Of a stretch of DNA of 64,000 nt, positions 1 through 11,179 are shown in pieces. Positions within the stretch are counted from its first letter, which is position 1. Each line of letters begins with the position of its first letter. Below the pieces are notes generated by a model, which saw only the letters and a list, made by a program, of their open reading frames with translations, was not told where the DNA came from and did not search any database. The position numbers were made by a program, and so were the translations under genes. Source of the stretch: Cristatella mucedo (lineage: Eukaryota > Bryozoa > Phylactolaemata > Cristatellidae); assembly GCA_009760855.2 (NCBI GenBank), contig WPIO01000115.1, forward strand, positions 132,501 to 196,500. Direction: 5' to 3'.

Positions 1-6
<6 letters not shown>

Positions 7-90
<84 letters not shown>

Positions 91-116
91 GGTGGGTGTG
101 TGTGTGTGTTTGCGTG
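7..116. repeat. (TG)n microsatellite at window edge
   Basis: An uninterrupted TG dinucleotide run decays into TATG and GGTG variants. It continues to the window edge, so its full length is unknown. Confidence 0.95.
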
Positions 117-197
117 TGTACATATACTAGAAGTGCATTTCTATAGGATGCGTATGCATATATAAGTATACATGTATAGGTAAGTGTATATGTATAT

Positions 198-202
198 CTA
201 TG

Positions 203-238
<36 letters not shown>

Positions 239-243
239 CATAG
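198..243. repeat. (TA)n-cored palindrome
   Basis: A TA dinucleotide run is flanked by inverted arms ctatgttaa and ttaacatag, so the whole block is self-complementary. Confidence 0.85.
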
Positions 244-308
244 GTATACATATATGCCATATATATTGTATATATTATATATTATATATTACATATATGC
301 CATATATA

Positions 309-311
309 TTG

Positions 312-355
<44 letters not shown>

Positions 356-358
356 CAA
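309..358. repeat. second (TA)n-cored palindrome
   Basis: A TA run is bounded by ttgttcat on the left and atgaacaa on the right. This gives a 50-base block that can fold on itself completely. Short ATATT repeats precede it. Confidence 0.85.
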
Positions 359-750
359 CAACCGACAACCCCGACAACCTCGCGGCAGTGGCGCTGCGAG
401 GAGGCCGATCCCGCTCGTAGCGCTTGAGCAGGACTTCCGCTGCGGCGCCAGCCGCGCATCGGAGGACGCGGACGCGAGCCGACGCGGCGAGCGCCGAGGA
501 AATTAAGGGAGGCTCTGATCGTAATAACGGTAATGAATTTGCTTAACCGCTTAGGGGTGCTAAATCTCTTTCCAGGGTCTGTAAGTGATCGGGGTCCTGC
601 TGTGCGAGCGCCTTGCCGCCTGCTGCTGAGCGACCTATGGACGCACGAGCTACCAACGATTAGTAGGGGCGCCTCTCGCCAAGCGCGCCTGCTCGATTCA
701 GAAAATCCGTAAGCGCTGGATTGAGAGCCAGCGAGCGAGCGAGAACGCAC

Positions 751-1041
751 CTGCACGCGCACTTCCGGCAGGCTGATCTTGTTCGCCAGCTCCTCGCGGC
801 TGTAAATGTCCGGGTAGTGTGACTTGTCGAACGCGCGCTCCAGCTCGTGCAGCTGGTACGTGGTGAAGGTCGTCCGATTGCGACGCTGCTTCTTTGACGA
901 CCCGCCGCTTCCGCTGCCGCTGCCGCTGCCGCTGCCGCCGCCGCCTCGGCCTTTGCCTTTCGTTTTCGACGTCCTGTCGCGATTCCGAGGAGCCCCGGGA
1001 GCGGCGTCTGCTGCTGACGTAAGAGTGCCGCCCTCTGTATG
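751..1041 (-). CDS. rx: Rx exon with homeodomain residues 1-46
   Basis: The 3' boundary is fixed by the donor CAG|GTGCGT (GT at 750-749). The 5' boundary is less certain. Acceptors after GAG at 1042 (phase 0) or after CAG at 1035 are both possible. The exon reads through a Gly/Ser linker into [10 protein letters not shown], helix 1, helix 2 and the start of helix 3. The Asp in [10 protein letters not shown] and Asn in EELANK differ from the usual Rx residues. Confidence 0.88.
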
Positions 1042-2421
1042 CTCAGCGAAATTCACAAAGTGAACAAGTGTCGGTGAAGGCTGCAGAGTTTCCCATAGGC
1101 GTAGCTTATGCGGCATTCGCGCCATCGTGAGTATCAGACTTAGTCTCACCCAACACAACAAATGTGAGTACAGCGTGGCTACGACAGAAGAGTACAACTC
1201 TGCGATGGAGCAAGTGACAAAGAAGCTGCAGCTTTGAACGGCTGAAAAGAGAGCGCCGATGTCGGAAGCGGAAGCTGAGACGCCATCACCATGCATGATT
1301 CGCAGAATTGAGCTCGACAGTAGCTTAATAGTCGCTTAAGAGCCAATGCAATTATAATAATAATAATAATAACACACTTGATAAAGCGCCCTCAGACAAC
1401 TCAATCTCTTTCTAGGCGCTTTACAGTTGCTGCAAAGAAAGCATGACTGAATGGTAAGTAGTAGTAAACAACAGGAATAGCATAGGTAGCATGACATGCA
1501 CAGTGTCAGCATGCAAGTGTGGTTAGTGGCTGCATGTACACTGCCAGCACGCATAAAAACATGACGGCCGAATCATAGGAACCTACTAAATGCTGTGCTA
1601 AATAGGTGCGTTTTTAGTTTCATTTTTAATGTGGTCAGATCAGAGAATGTCGTGACACAAGTAGGGAGTGAGTTCCAGGATTCGGGAGCATACGAACTAA
1701 AGGCACTTTCTCCATAGGATTGGAGGTTTGTACGAGGTATAGGTAAACAGTTAGATTCCGAAAAGTGAGTGGTACGATGCTTACCCTGGTGGGGCAGTAG
1801 ATCTAATAAGTAGGCCGGAGCCAAAGAACGAAGGGACCTAAAAGTGCGTGATAAAACCTTGATGTCTATGTGTTGCTTGACTGGTAGCCATTGCAGGTCA
1901 GTGAGAAGTGGTGTGACGTGGCAACTTCGACGTACACGACTGATAAGCATAGCTGCAGAGTTTTGCACCAACTGTAAGCGCCTAAGTGCACATGCTGGTA
2001 GACCAGCAGCAGTGAGTTACAGAATTCAAGACGGGATGTCACAAATACATGGACTAACTTAGATGGGGTATCCCTGTCTAAACTATCCCAAATTTTAGCA
2101 TTATTACTTAGCTGAAAGTAGAAAGACTATATTGTTGAGCTGGTGTGGTCCTCTAACGACAGAACACTCTGAAGCATGACACCTGGATTTCGTGCAGATT
2201 CAACAGGAAATATGCTGGCAGAGCCAATTTTCAGTGTTTGCCTTTCTAATTTCTGAAATAGACTTGGTTCTTTTGGGGCACTGTACAAAGGACCTATTAT
2301 TATTAGATGACACGTCGGCCGGGGGGGGGGATTCTATGTTATACGTGATTACAAAACTATGGTCAGCCTTATTACAACTGAGCGTGCACGGGCGAGGGCA
2401 TTTGCAATAATTCTCTACCTT

Positions 2422-2482
<61 letters not shown>

Positions 2483-3297
2483 CTCAATAAATGCAAGCAA
2501 CGCCGAAAAGGTGAGGGTTTTGAGCAATTACATCTACGGATGCGGGCAAATATTGTCTAGGAGCTAAGCCCGAGCTTAAGCCCAAGTAAATCTAGAAGCA
2601 GGTGGCTTGTAGTAATTTACTTCTGCGATAGGCAAACGGACTAGGCAACGGTACTTGTGAGAGTCGCGTGCAGAAAAGAGTGATCGCTGGCCCATGCTCT
2701 CACATCTTGCAGTAGCCATAAAGTCCGCCACTTCGTTAGTGCAGGCCGCGCGGGCTCCTGGTGAGAAAGTGGACGCTTTTTCAAACTCGGCCATCTGAGC
2801 TCGCGTGACCGCTCGATTCTCATGAGCGCTTCGCGTGAACTTCCGCCGCACCTAATGCGAAACCTATCAGGCCGCAGAGTAACAAAGAACATCTACGAGA
2901 AAGCTCATAAATTGCACCGCTATGAACTGGCGCGATTCGTAGCTCAGCGCGCCTTAAGAGCCTCGACACAAAGAAAACGTGCGACTGCCAATTCATAGCG
3001 ATGCTAATTAAGCTCTTGGCTTAGCTCGAAAAGAGTGAACGGTAAATAGATGAATTCGGCCATCTAATGTCGCGCGTCTCACGCGCGACATCTCGCACGG
3101 TGCAAGTCGCGCCGACTGCGCTGGCGCTGACAGCAAGGCAGCAGCAAAATTTTTAACTCGACGCAGCTGCTCGACGACGGCAAAAGACTTTTGTTCAGCA
3201 GACGCACTTCCGGGGCTGCTGCTGCCGCTGCTGGCACGCTGCTAGGCTGCTGGCAACCGACCGCCGCCACAGCTTCGAGCCGCCGCTGCATAGAGCT

Positions 3298-3377
<80 letters not shown>

Positions 3378-3630
3378 TGCTTAGAGCCGCCGCCGCCGCT
3401 TGCCAGGCGGGACGCCGATGCTTACCCGCCGTCTCCACTGCGGCCGCTGACGACGACGACGACGACTTGGCCGGCGGAGATTGACCTGCGTCCGCGCGCG
3501 ACTGCTTTTTAATGCCCAGTATGATGTCAATCGTATGCGAACTGACGACGCAAGCGGCCGGCGACTTGCGATCGTCGTCGCTCGGTTGGCGGATCGTTGG
3601 CTCGACGAGCGAAAATGACGAAGCGATCAT
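751..3630 (-). CDS. rx: Rx/Rax retinal homeobox gene, 5' two exons (partial)
   Basis: This is a paired-class homeodomain transcription factor of the Rx/Rax family, known for roles in eye field and anterior brain specification. The first exon (from the ATG at 3630) holds an Rx-type octapeptide, HTIDIILG (residues 32-39, bases 3537-3514), followed by Ser/Ala-rich sequence and a poly-Gly run of about 26 residues. The second exon holds the homeodomain from [19 protein letters not shown] through LPEVRVQ. It stops at a clear donor (CAG|GTGCGT) after homeodomain residue 46, the classic intron position of this class. HELERAF, SHYPD and NLPEVRVQ-type residues match Rx better than Arx, Vsx or Otp. The WFQNRRAKW helix and any OAR tail are not in the window, so the gene runs off the left edge. 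The exon 1/exon 2 junction is uncertain. A LINE copy sits in the intron. The family call is firm; the exact model is not. Confidence 0.85.
1340..2290 (-). mobile_element. LINE-A 3' fragment in the Rx intron
   Basis: Reading on the minus strand, the fragment runs from a [12 protein letters not shown] block into the reverse-transcriptase C-terminal region, with motifs [19 protein letters not shown] and SLAPAYL. It ends at an (ATT)n tail at 1350-1370 after the AGCGCC...AGAAAGAGATTGAG end. It is 5' truncated and broken by stops and frameshifts. Confidence 0.9.
2419..2479. repeat. (CT)n microsatellite
   Basis: A nearly pure CT run of about 60 bases. Arg-Glu or Leu-Ser frames across it are artefacts. 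Confidence 0.97.
2480..3078. other. unassigned intronic stretch
   Basis: This lies between the two Rx exons on the minus side. I see short overlapping frames (2576-2892) but no recognisable protein, RNA or repeat signature. Confidence 0.5.
3208..3630 (-). CDS. rx: Rx first coding exon with octapeptide and poly-Gly
   Basis: The ATG at 3630 opens a frame with [22 protein letters not shown]. The HTIDIILG octapeptide is the repressor-type motif found near the N-terminus of Rx proteins. A likely donor is GAA|GTGCGT at 3208/3207, which would give 141 codons. Other weak donors lie nearby, so the end is tentative. The poly-Gly stretch is encoded by a CCG triplet run on the plus strand. Confidence 0.75.
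3297..3376. repeat. (CCG)n trinucleotide run, coding for poly-Gly
   Basis: About 26 consecutive CCG units on the plus strand read as poly-Gly in the Rx exon on the minus strand. Poly-Pro on the plus strand is its shadow. Confidence 0.95.
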
Positions 3631-4710
3631 CGCCGGGCAGTCAATTTGCGCCGCCGCAAAGCCGCCTCTGTCGCCTCTGCGAACGCTGCCGGCCTATTGT
3701 CGCCCGCCTACTCTTCGCCGCCGCCCAGCCGGCGCGTCGGACGTGCTTGGCGAACGGATGGCTGGCGGTAGGGGGCGAGGCGGCGGCCACTCGTAAACGG
3801 CGCTGCAGCCGCCTGTCGCCCGAAGCGCCTGCGGCCACGTCTGCTTCGCCGACGCCGACGCAGCCGGCAAAGGGTCGGCGGCGGCGGCGCTGCGCCCGCG
3901 CCGCCGCCGCCGCGAGGAAGGCGGCGGGCGCAGCGCCGCGAGCCCACGATCTTCGGGGCATTACCAAGTGATCTTTACTGGCAACTAATTAGTGCCATCA
4001 GTCCGCAGTAAACTGCTGTTAATTAGCGAACATCAGAGCGACGAGAATCGTCAACATCCTGCGGAGCGAGTAATCGCGAACCGCAGAGGGTCCCACCGAT
4101 GCGCGCAGCGCCGCGCCTCGCCTCTGTTCGAGCAGCAGTGCGACGCCGCCCGCACGCAGGCAGCTGCTGCGTCGGGGGTGCACTCGCCGGCGGCGAGCAG
4201 CGCTGGCGCGCGCATGCGCCCACGCGGAGTGCGTCCGGCGGGTCTTGCCCATCGGCCAGAGCTTCGTTTCACCTTCTGAAAAAAAAACAGGCTTCCGAGG
4301 AAGACACCCGCGTGAGCGAGCATTCCTAGCACAGTTAAGTAAGAAGCGATGGCGATAGGGATTATCCAGCGGTGCAGAAATGCACTCGGGATGTTATTCG
4401 CTGGGAAATTAAACAGGTCAGAACGAAGAATGTTGACCATATTTAACCATTCGTTCATTCGCTTCCTTCACAGTATATGTAAAGTGCTTAGAAAGAGATT
4501 GCGTTCTCTGATGGCGCCATGCAAATATGTTATTTTAATTACTTTTTTATTTAAATCGTCAGCCATCGGGTTTTGGGCCGCCTTACATCCGGATACAATG
4601 GCATCTCTCCTGAGAAATCGGCCCGGGGTTTTCACTGAGAAAAGCCAGCACAAAATAGCAATACAAACGATAATAATAATAATAATATGATAATAATGAT
4701 ACTAATAATG
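3631..4710. other. GC-rich sequence upstream of Rx, then unassigned DNA
   Basis: Bases 3631-4270 are very GC- and CpG-rich, as expected of a 5' UTR or promoter island of the minus-strand Rx gene. Several overlapping Arg/Ala-rich frames on both strands look compositional. From 4330 the base content drops and nothing is recognised. Confidence 0.5.
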
Positions 4711-4714
4711 CTAC

Positions 4715-4785
4715 GTCCTTGGCATGGCGCCTTAAGATAGCTAGATCTCCATTAAGGCGCTTAACAACTTGCTGCAAGAGAGAAT
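4715..4785 (-). mobile_element. degenerate LINE-A tail
   Basis: A short ATA/AAT-rich stretch is followed by a worn copy of the LINE-A 3' end on the minus strand (ggcgcc...atctccatt...ggcgctt...gctgcaa). Only the tail is present. Confidence 0.5.
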
Positions 4786-4829
4786 GGAATAAATATAATT
4801 CATTTAGTTAAATATAATTCACTTATATA

Positions 4830-4962
4830 GCGTCCCAAGAGAACTTAATCTCTATTCAGGCGCATCACATGTGCCTCGGGGCTAGAGCGCACGGCCTCAG
4901 TCAGACCTTGGTCGGGGCGAGCACCTTAATCGCTAGACCAAACCAGCTCAGAATGCATAACT
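4830..4962 (-). mobile_element. SINE-1 copy
   Basis: On the minus strand it starts with GAGCTGGTTTGGTCTAGCG, a tRNA-like box A region. It passes a box B-like AGCCCCGAGG region and ends in the LINE-A-like tail GCGCCTGAATAGAGATTAAG. Its layout matches the copy at 48451. Confidence 0.8.
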
Positions 4963-5920
4963 AAAGGTTAATGTCATACTCGATATCGCGCGTTCTGACG
5001 AGCGCACGAGCGAGCAACAGTTGGCCTCAGGCCAGCATGCAGAGGCGCACGCGAAGGGGCGCATTCGCTTGATGATTCGCTTGCAGTAGAACGCAACGGC
5101 ACGTTACGATAGAGACAACCACCGGAAAAGCTCGCTGAGCCCGTCAGCTCCTTCACGTAAGCGAAGGCGACCATCTGCGAAGAGCTGCGGGCCTACAGTG
5201 GGGCAGAGGGCCAAGCGCGAGTTGTTTGGCAGATGGTTGCGTGAGCGGCTCTAACTCCGGTTTAGGCTGCTCTGCGCCGTCTGGAAACTAAACCCAGTCT
5301 CCGGTCAAACTCTTCTGGAAGGAGCGTTAGCTTTCCCTATCATACTACCTACAATCTTGTCTGATAGTCAACAGAGGTCGCACATTTGATGACTCGCTCA
5401 ATTATTCTGCTATTCAAAACAGAGAGTGCATCTGACTTTCGCCACAAATCTTGAAACAACCGCAGTTGTCAGAAATATATTTACTGGGTGCTTTAGGAAC
5501 TTATCGAAAAGAAGCCTGCCAATATTGCACACGAGAATTCAGGTCTGGCTTCGATAATGCATCCATGAATTTTTCTGTTTTGGTTGTGACAGGACTGTCT
5601 TTTGTTCTTAGCTGAGTTACAGAGCGCGGGCAGCGTTTAGAACCACCGTTTTACTGTATTCTAGTATTCGGGGCCACCACTTAGTAGGACCCCTGGTTAG
5701 AATAGAAAGATGGAAAATTATTGCTGTTAGCGGGATTGAACTCGATAGTGAAAAAACCAACGAGTTGGTCTTTACTCTTGCCTGCATCCGGTTTCGGAAG
5801 TTGTTGGTTTAACTTCTTATGATGATGATTCTGCGGATACTTAGCGCTCTTAGCTACCAGACAGACAGATCTGTGAGACGCATCTTGCATATGACCTAGG
5901 AAATTGCAATACGGAGGCAG
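4963..5920. other. unassigned stretch
   Basis: No coding, RNA or repeat signature was recognised in this stretch of average base content. Confidence 0.5.
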
Positions 5921-5924
5921 ACAT

Positions 5925-6090
<166 letters not shown>

Positions 6091-6534
6091 ACAATCGATC
6101 ACCTGTAACAAACTGGCGACGAGTGAAGCGTTGTAATGCACGGTGAGGCGACCGGAAGTTTACTGGGAGTTTACTAAGCTGCTCGCCACCTCAAACAGAT
6201 ATAGTCCGATCTTACGCTGCACTTTGAGCAGCTTAACCTGTTCACTTTTCCCATTACGGCTAGCGTTTATGTGTCCATCTCGGCCCCCCTGAACGGAAGG
6301 CAGCCTAGGCGAAATTTAAAAGGTAAGTCTTCTCTTTCAGGCATCTACTTTGTCAGCGTGAAGAGTGATTTTGTCCTATCCCTACTGCAGGCGTCCATTA
6401 GCGCTACAGAGAAACGGCTTCGCTGTATCTCAAATTCGTCGAGCTACTGCTGCGATCTCAGTCTCTCCGGCGGCCCGCCGTTGCCGACGAGAATGGCTCC
6501 TTCCTTCAGCATCTGCAGCATGCCTCCTTCACCA

Positions 6535-6840
6535 ATCTCTTTCGCCTACTTACGCAAGGACAAATACTCCCCTGCCTCCGACCATGGCACCTCCTTTCCT
6601 GCCGTCCTGAGCTGCTGCTTTTATGTTGCTCTCTACCTCAGCTGCTCTCCTGCCTGTTTTCTGCTTTCTCCTGGCTATGTTTTCTGCTCTGTCTTTGTTG
6701 CGTGAGATGAAGTCTGTTGGCTACCGAATGAGTACCGAAAGCCGTGTAGGCTATGATTGCGCTTTACAAAACTCTCCTGCGTGCGTAACGCCCACGTAGT
6801 CTTTGTGGCTTTGTGAAATTACAGACGGAGATGCAGTGCG
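6535..6840 (+). mobile_element. LINE-B 3' fragment
   Basis: The plus-strand frame carries the LINE-B C-terminal pattern (LRKDKYSPASDHGTSF, then VLSCCF). It is followed by the B-type 3' end: tctgttggctaccgaatg, then cttacaaaactctcctgcgt and cttacagacggagat-like sequence. It is 5' truncated and frameshifted. Confidence 0.8.
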
Positions 6841-7540
6841 CAGTCTCTTCAACCAATGGCTGCTGGAGCGACCGCCGAACTTCTTCAGCTTCGCAAAGTC
6901 GTCATGATTCTGCTGCTTTATTCGTCTCTTCGGTAGCCTACTGCTGTTGGCGCGAGAAAGTCTCCTCTTTTTCAGTTTCAGCAGCACTCCGTCAGCAACC
7001 GCTTCCGGCGTCTCTCTGACCAGCTGTTGATGGCGAGAAAGCCATTTTCTTTCAGCTCCTGCCGACGCTGGATCTTGGTTGGCAATCGTCCAATAAGCGT
7101 GCTGGGTGTGAATTTCTTTAATTCTACTATTAGTTCTGAGCAAGTTACCAAAACGGGTAGCAATCACAGCGCACACTAGTCGGGTATCTTTCCCAAACCC
7201 CAACTCAGCTATGGCAACCGGAAGCACCGGAAACGCCAGCCATCTCTTGGGGCGAGCTCATGCAGACAGAGCAGCAGCTGCTGGAATGCAACGAACGCCT
7301 TTTACAAAGTTCGTATAAGTTTGAACCCATATTTAAGTGCTTTTAAGTTTTTCATGCTCTTTATCAATTACGAGAGGGCAAGTTGCAGCTACACGTACGA
7401 GTTAGCTATATATCTCGTCTCCTTTTTGCGAAACTCGGCATTGCTCATTGTGCGTTATAAAAATTTCGAAATATTCGATTTTAAGTTATATGTCGAGGAC
7501 GGACCAGCTGTCTAACTGAGAAATTAGCCTATTATAGGGG
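6841..7540. other. unassigned stretch with one open minus-strand frame
   Basis: A 158-codon minus-strand frame (6751-7227) begins in unique DNA and ends in antisense LINE-B. I recognise no domain. The rest (7230-7540) is AT-rich without features. Confidence 0.4.
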
Positions 7541-7544
7541 TCAG

Positions 7545-7710
7545 CCCTTGGTCTTAGCCTAGGAGGCAATTTTCTAGCACTACACGAACCGTGTAGGTTT
7601 GAGTCCTGCAGTGGGCGATCTCAAATTGTCAGCTGCGAGCGGTAGTGGTAGCCATGAAGCTCTTCTGTCGCTATATAAATGATGCTGTTAGATCAGCTTA
7701 CCTTATTTAG
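7545..7710 (+). mobile_element. SINE-2 copy
   Basis: A tRNA-like head has a box B-like GTAGGTTTGAGTCCTGC. It is followed by GTGGGCGATC and a 3' section TCTGTCGCTATATAAATGA ending gctgttagatcagctta. The same architecture recurs at 18885, 21720, 41085 and 49870. Confidence 0.75.
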
Positions 7711-8634
7711 TATTTGCATATGTGCACTACGTATACCTGTATATGAGTAATATAATATAAATAAGAGCTGCGAAATATAAAGCAGACTTTTAGACTTGTC
7801 TTGATATGACGATCTGCGACCTCAGAGTTTTACACCGCTCATAGCAGATGCTGCATCAGACTGAACAGCCGAGCGGAAGCGGGCAGCAGGTACGAGCCAG
7901 ATATCTCCTCTCGTCTCAACAAATCGAGGTGCGGAAGTGAGGAGACGAGCATTACACTGAGTGATACCGCTGAACTGCGACGAAGCACTGCAAGTGATCA
8001 GAAGCATGCGACGCTGGCCGCGCACACTGGCTACTTCGCGCCACCCGCGTCGCACCAGCACAGTTAGAGAAGGCACACTCCAATGGCCGACCGCAATACC
8101 AGCAGCGGCAGCGGTGACGTAGCGACGCGACGGCTGCCGCCGGCCACCGACGCTACGCGACACGTCCGCTACATGTACGTCACGTACGTTTCACGTAAGT
8201 TAAGTTACACGTTACGCGTTCGTGGTTGCAGCAGCCACCCGATGGCAATAGAACGTCGCCAGCAACGGCCGCACCTGACTGCTGCCACCGACTCACCAAA
8301 GAGGCTCGGAGCGGCGAGCGGTCGGAGCGGGCGAGGCGTACCCGCAGAAATTCGGCTCCTCGCGCGCGTGTGCTTCCACCGGCAGGAGCGTCGGTGTCCT
8401 TGCGCCGTCGGTAACCTTGCATAGTCGGTGACCTTGCATTGCTAGCAGCAGAAGTTCCCGCCGCCTCCTCCCTCCCCCCGCCCCGCGCGCCCATAGTCTC
8501 GCGTCCTTTCGTCTGAGCTCCGGGCCGGGCCGGGCCGCCGACACTCCAGAACCCCGGACGAACGGCGCTCGCGCCAGCAGCCTCCTCCTGCTCGATCGCA
8601 CGTCGAGCGCGGCCGACGTTTTCGCTCCTATAGC
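7711..8634. other. region 3' of the ankyrin gene
   Basis: It becomes GC-rich from about 7850. Several overlapping Arg/Ala/Gly-rich frames on both strands have no recognisable family. It probably includes the 3' UTR of the minus-strand ankyrin gene that stops at 8635. Confidence 0.4.
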
Positions 8635-9222
8635 TCACGCCGCCGCGCTCGACTGCTTTGTCCTCTTGGTGGAGTTCGCGCGCGAAATCGACGGGTGACT
8701 GAACGCTTTCTCCGCCTTCTCTCGAGCGGACGGAAAAGGTCGCGAAGCGCCAATCGTCGACGTGGCGGCGGCGGCGACGGTCAGCAGTCGCGAGATTTCT
8801 TTGTTCAGCTCGCTCACCCTGGCCGCCAGGGGCTGCTGCGGCTGCTGCTGCGACGAATGAGGCTGTGGCGACGACGACGACGTTGGGTGAGGCGCGTCGC
8901 CGCCACCGCCAACGCCGCTGCAGCCGCACAGCTTGTCTTCCAACCGCTGCCTCATCTTGGCCGACTTGGTAAGCGTCGAGCGCCGCCAGAATATCGTCGG
9001 CGACGACGTGCGCTCGTCCTCGGCCAGCTGACAGCGTCTGAGCAGGTCGGCGGTCTCCGGCAGCGGCCACGCGCCCGGCTCTGCGTCGCTCGCCGCCAAC
9101 GCCGAGGCGTTATCGTAGACGCCACTTTCGACCGGCGTGTTTGGCGGCCGCAGCTCGGCGTCCTGCCACCGATCGCGCCCACTTTCAAACGCGTCAGGGT
9201 CGCCGCCGCCGCCGCCGCCGCC

Positions 9223-9283
<61 letters not shown>

Positions 9284-9678
9284 CCGCGTGAACCGCCGCC
9301 GACGCCGCCGCTGCCGCCGATTCCGTCGCGATGGTCGGCGCGATCGTCGGCGGGTCGCGGCAGCGCGGAGCCGCGAGCGGCCACCCACCGCCCGACGCTC
9401 GCTTTGCGGTAGCGCCTCATGTCGGGGTATCTGTGCATCGGCTGCCTGTCGCCGTACTTCCTGGCGTCGATCGCCGACACGACCTTCCACAGCTGCTTTT
9501 CGTAGGCCAGCTGCCGACATGAGATCGAGCACAGATCGGGCGGTCTGGCCGCAGCCGCCGCTGAGGCCGCCTGACGCGGAGCAATCTTGGAGTTCTGGCG
9601 GCCGAGCTTTCGCTCCGGCGCCGCTGTCACGGCCGTGGCAGAGTCATCCGTGGCGGCTGGCTCGGCATCGTGCAGCAC
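8635..9678 (-). CDS. ankyrin gene, putative last exon with unrecognised C-terminal region
   Basis: An open frame of 348 codons including the stop starts after an acceptor-like CCGTCGCAG. Internal composition ([44 protein letters not shown]) looks protein-like rather than compositional. A (GACGCC)n hexanucleotide gives Gly-Val repeats. The frame stays open upstream to 9828, so the exon start, and even membership in the ankyrin gene, are inferred from phase. Confidence 0.5.
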
Positions 9679-11096
9679 CTGCGACGGCGGTGCGTGCGCG
9701 CGTGGAGTGCGAACGCAGGGAGGTCGAAGGGACCGCGGCGAGGGATTGACGCCGCCGAGGCGAGCGCGCTGCACACGCTGTACACTGCCGACAGCTGCAA
9801 CGCGAGCGGCGGCCGCTGCGAGCGGCAAGCCGCTGCTGGGCGAGCACTATTTGCTCGCCCAGCAGCGGTCACATTAGGAGTGGCGCTCGCCGTAAGCGAC
9901 CGTTCACGACAGGTTCGCTGACGCCGACGCGTACCTGGCCCAAGCTCAGGTGAAGGTCACCGCGTGCTTTTGAGGCTACGAGCCATGCAAGCCAAGGATA
10001 GCCGTAAAGGGACTTCTATCGCTATACAAAAGAGGGGCTGTTGAAACTGCTGGTATTGGTTTTATGCAAGCCAAGGATAAGCATCCATTTTGTTCATGGC
10101 GAGCGGCAGCTCCGATGACGCGGATCTGGCGGCGGCAGCGAGTGTCGCCTGCTGCGCGAGCTGATTGCTTTCTCGCTTTTCGTCGCTTGACGCATTGCCG
10201 TGGCAACCAGGCTGTTACCGTGGTGTGCTGGCAGCTAAAATCTCTGCCGTAATGCAATTTAGTTTATCTCTGTCCATAAGTCCACAAAGCCCTAAAGACT
10301 ACGTTGGCGTTACGCTGGAGACGTTTCCATAGCTACTTACACAGACGTTTCCACAGCTACTTACATAGACGTTTCCATAGCTACTTATATAGACGTTTCC
10401 ATAGCTCCTACTCAAAGTCTAGGCGGCTTTGAGTAGCATGAAAGTAGCAGCTCACGACCCGGCTGTAAAAGGATGCTTTCCGCAGTTGGCCGTCGGAAAG
10501 TACCTGTCGTTGCCTAAGAATCTCGGAAGTGCTTCGAAACAGCGCGACCGGTATCTGCCCGTCGGTCGGTCTCATTGCACCGCAATTACATCGACCGGTC
10601 TTTCTATCATACTACGCATCCTCAGCATCCGCTCGCTACTCGGCACGCGTCTCTCCGCCACGCCCCCATCGTCGCATCTGACCGCCATTCTACGCGACCT
10701 TTCCTCTCAGGCTGCGCACCGTAATAAGGATAATAATAATGATATTATTAATTACAAGATGTTTTTGTATAGCGCCCTAAGCGAAGTGGGCTGTTGTCCT
10801 GCAGCGGACAATTCCTTATTCTCACTGCAAGCGGCGTTGATCGCCGCAGAGGCTCCTCGGCGGTTATATACATGACGCCGTTGGACCAGCTAACCTTTGA
10901 CTTTTCACTTGAATTGCTATTCAGCTGTTTTTTAACTAGCTGCAAGAGAAACAGTATCCAAGGGTTAGTTTCATGCATGCTGTCATGCAAGCGCAAGCAA
11001 ACAAGTCAGGCTCAGGCTTACCAGAGCATACTTCTGAATCAAATCGAATCAAATATGGCGTCTCGCTGTAAAGCTCTGTCTGTCTCTGTCTGTCTC

Positions 11097-11141
<45 letters not shown>

Positions 11142-11142
11142 A

Positions 11143-11179
<37 letters not shown>

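Noticed and set aside
313-1296. one continuous 327-codon homeobox ORF
   Set aside because: The reading frame passes through a strong donor after VRVQ and loses homeodomain sense. Text below 750 is intron.
3641-3967. 108-codon Ala/Arg-rich minus frame upstream of Rx
   Set aside because: Open frames exist in all phases of this GC-rich stretch and none shows family motifs. It is more likely promoter or 5' UTR.
6751-7227. 158-codon minus frame as a new gene
   Set aside because: A third of it is antisense LINE-B tail and the rest has no motif or splice support.
9141-9749. 202-codon Arg-rich plus-strand frame and its neighbours in other frames
   Set aside because: They are translations of the (GCC)n/(GACGCC)n repeat and flanks in other frames. 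Poly-Arg and poly-Pro text is compositional.
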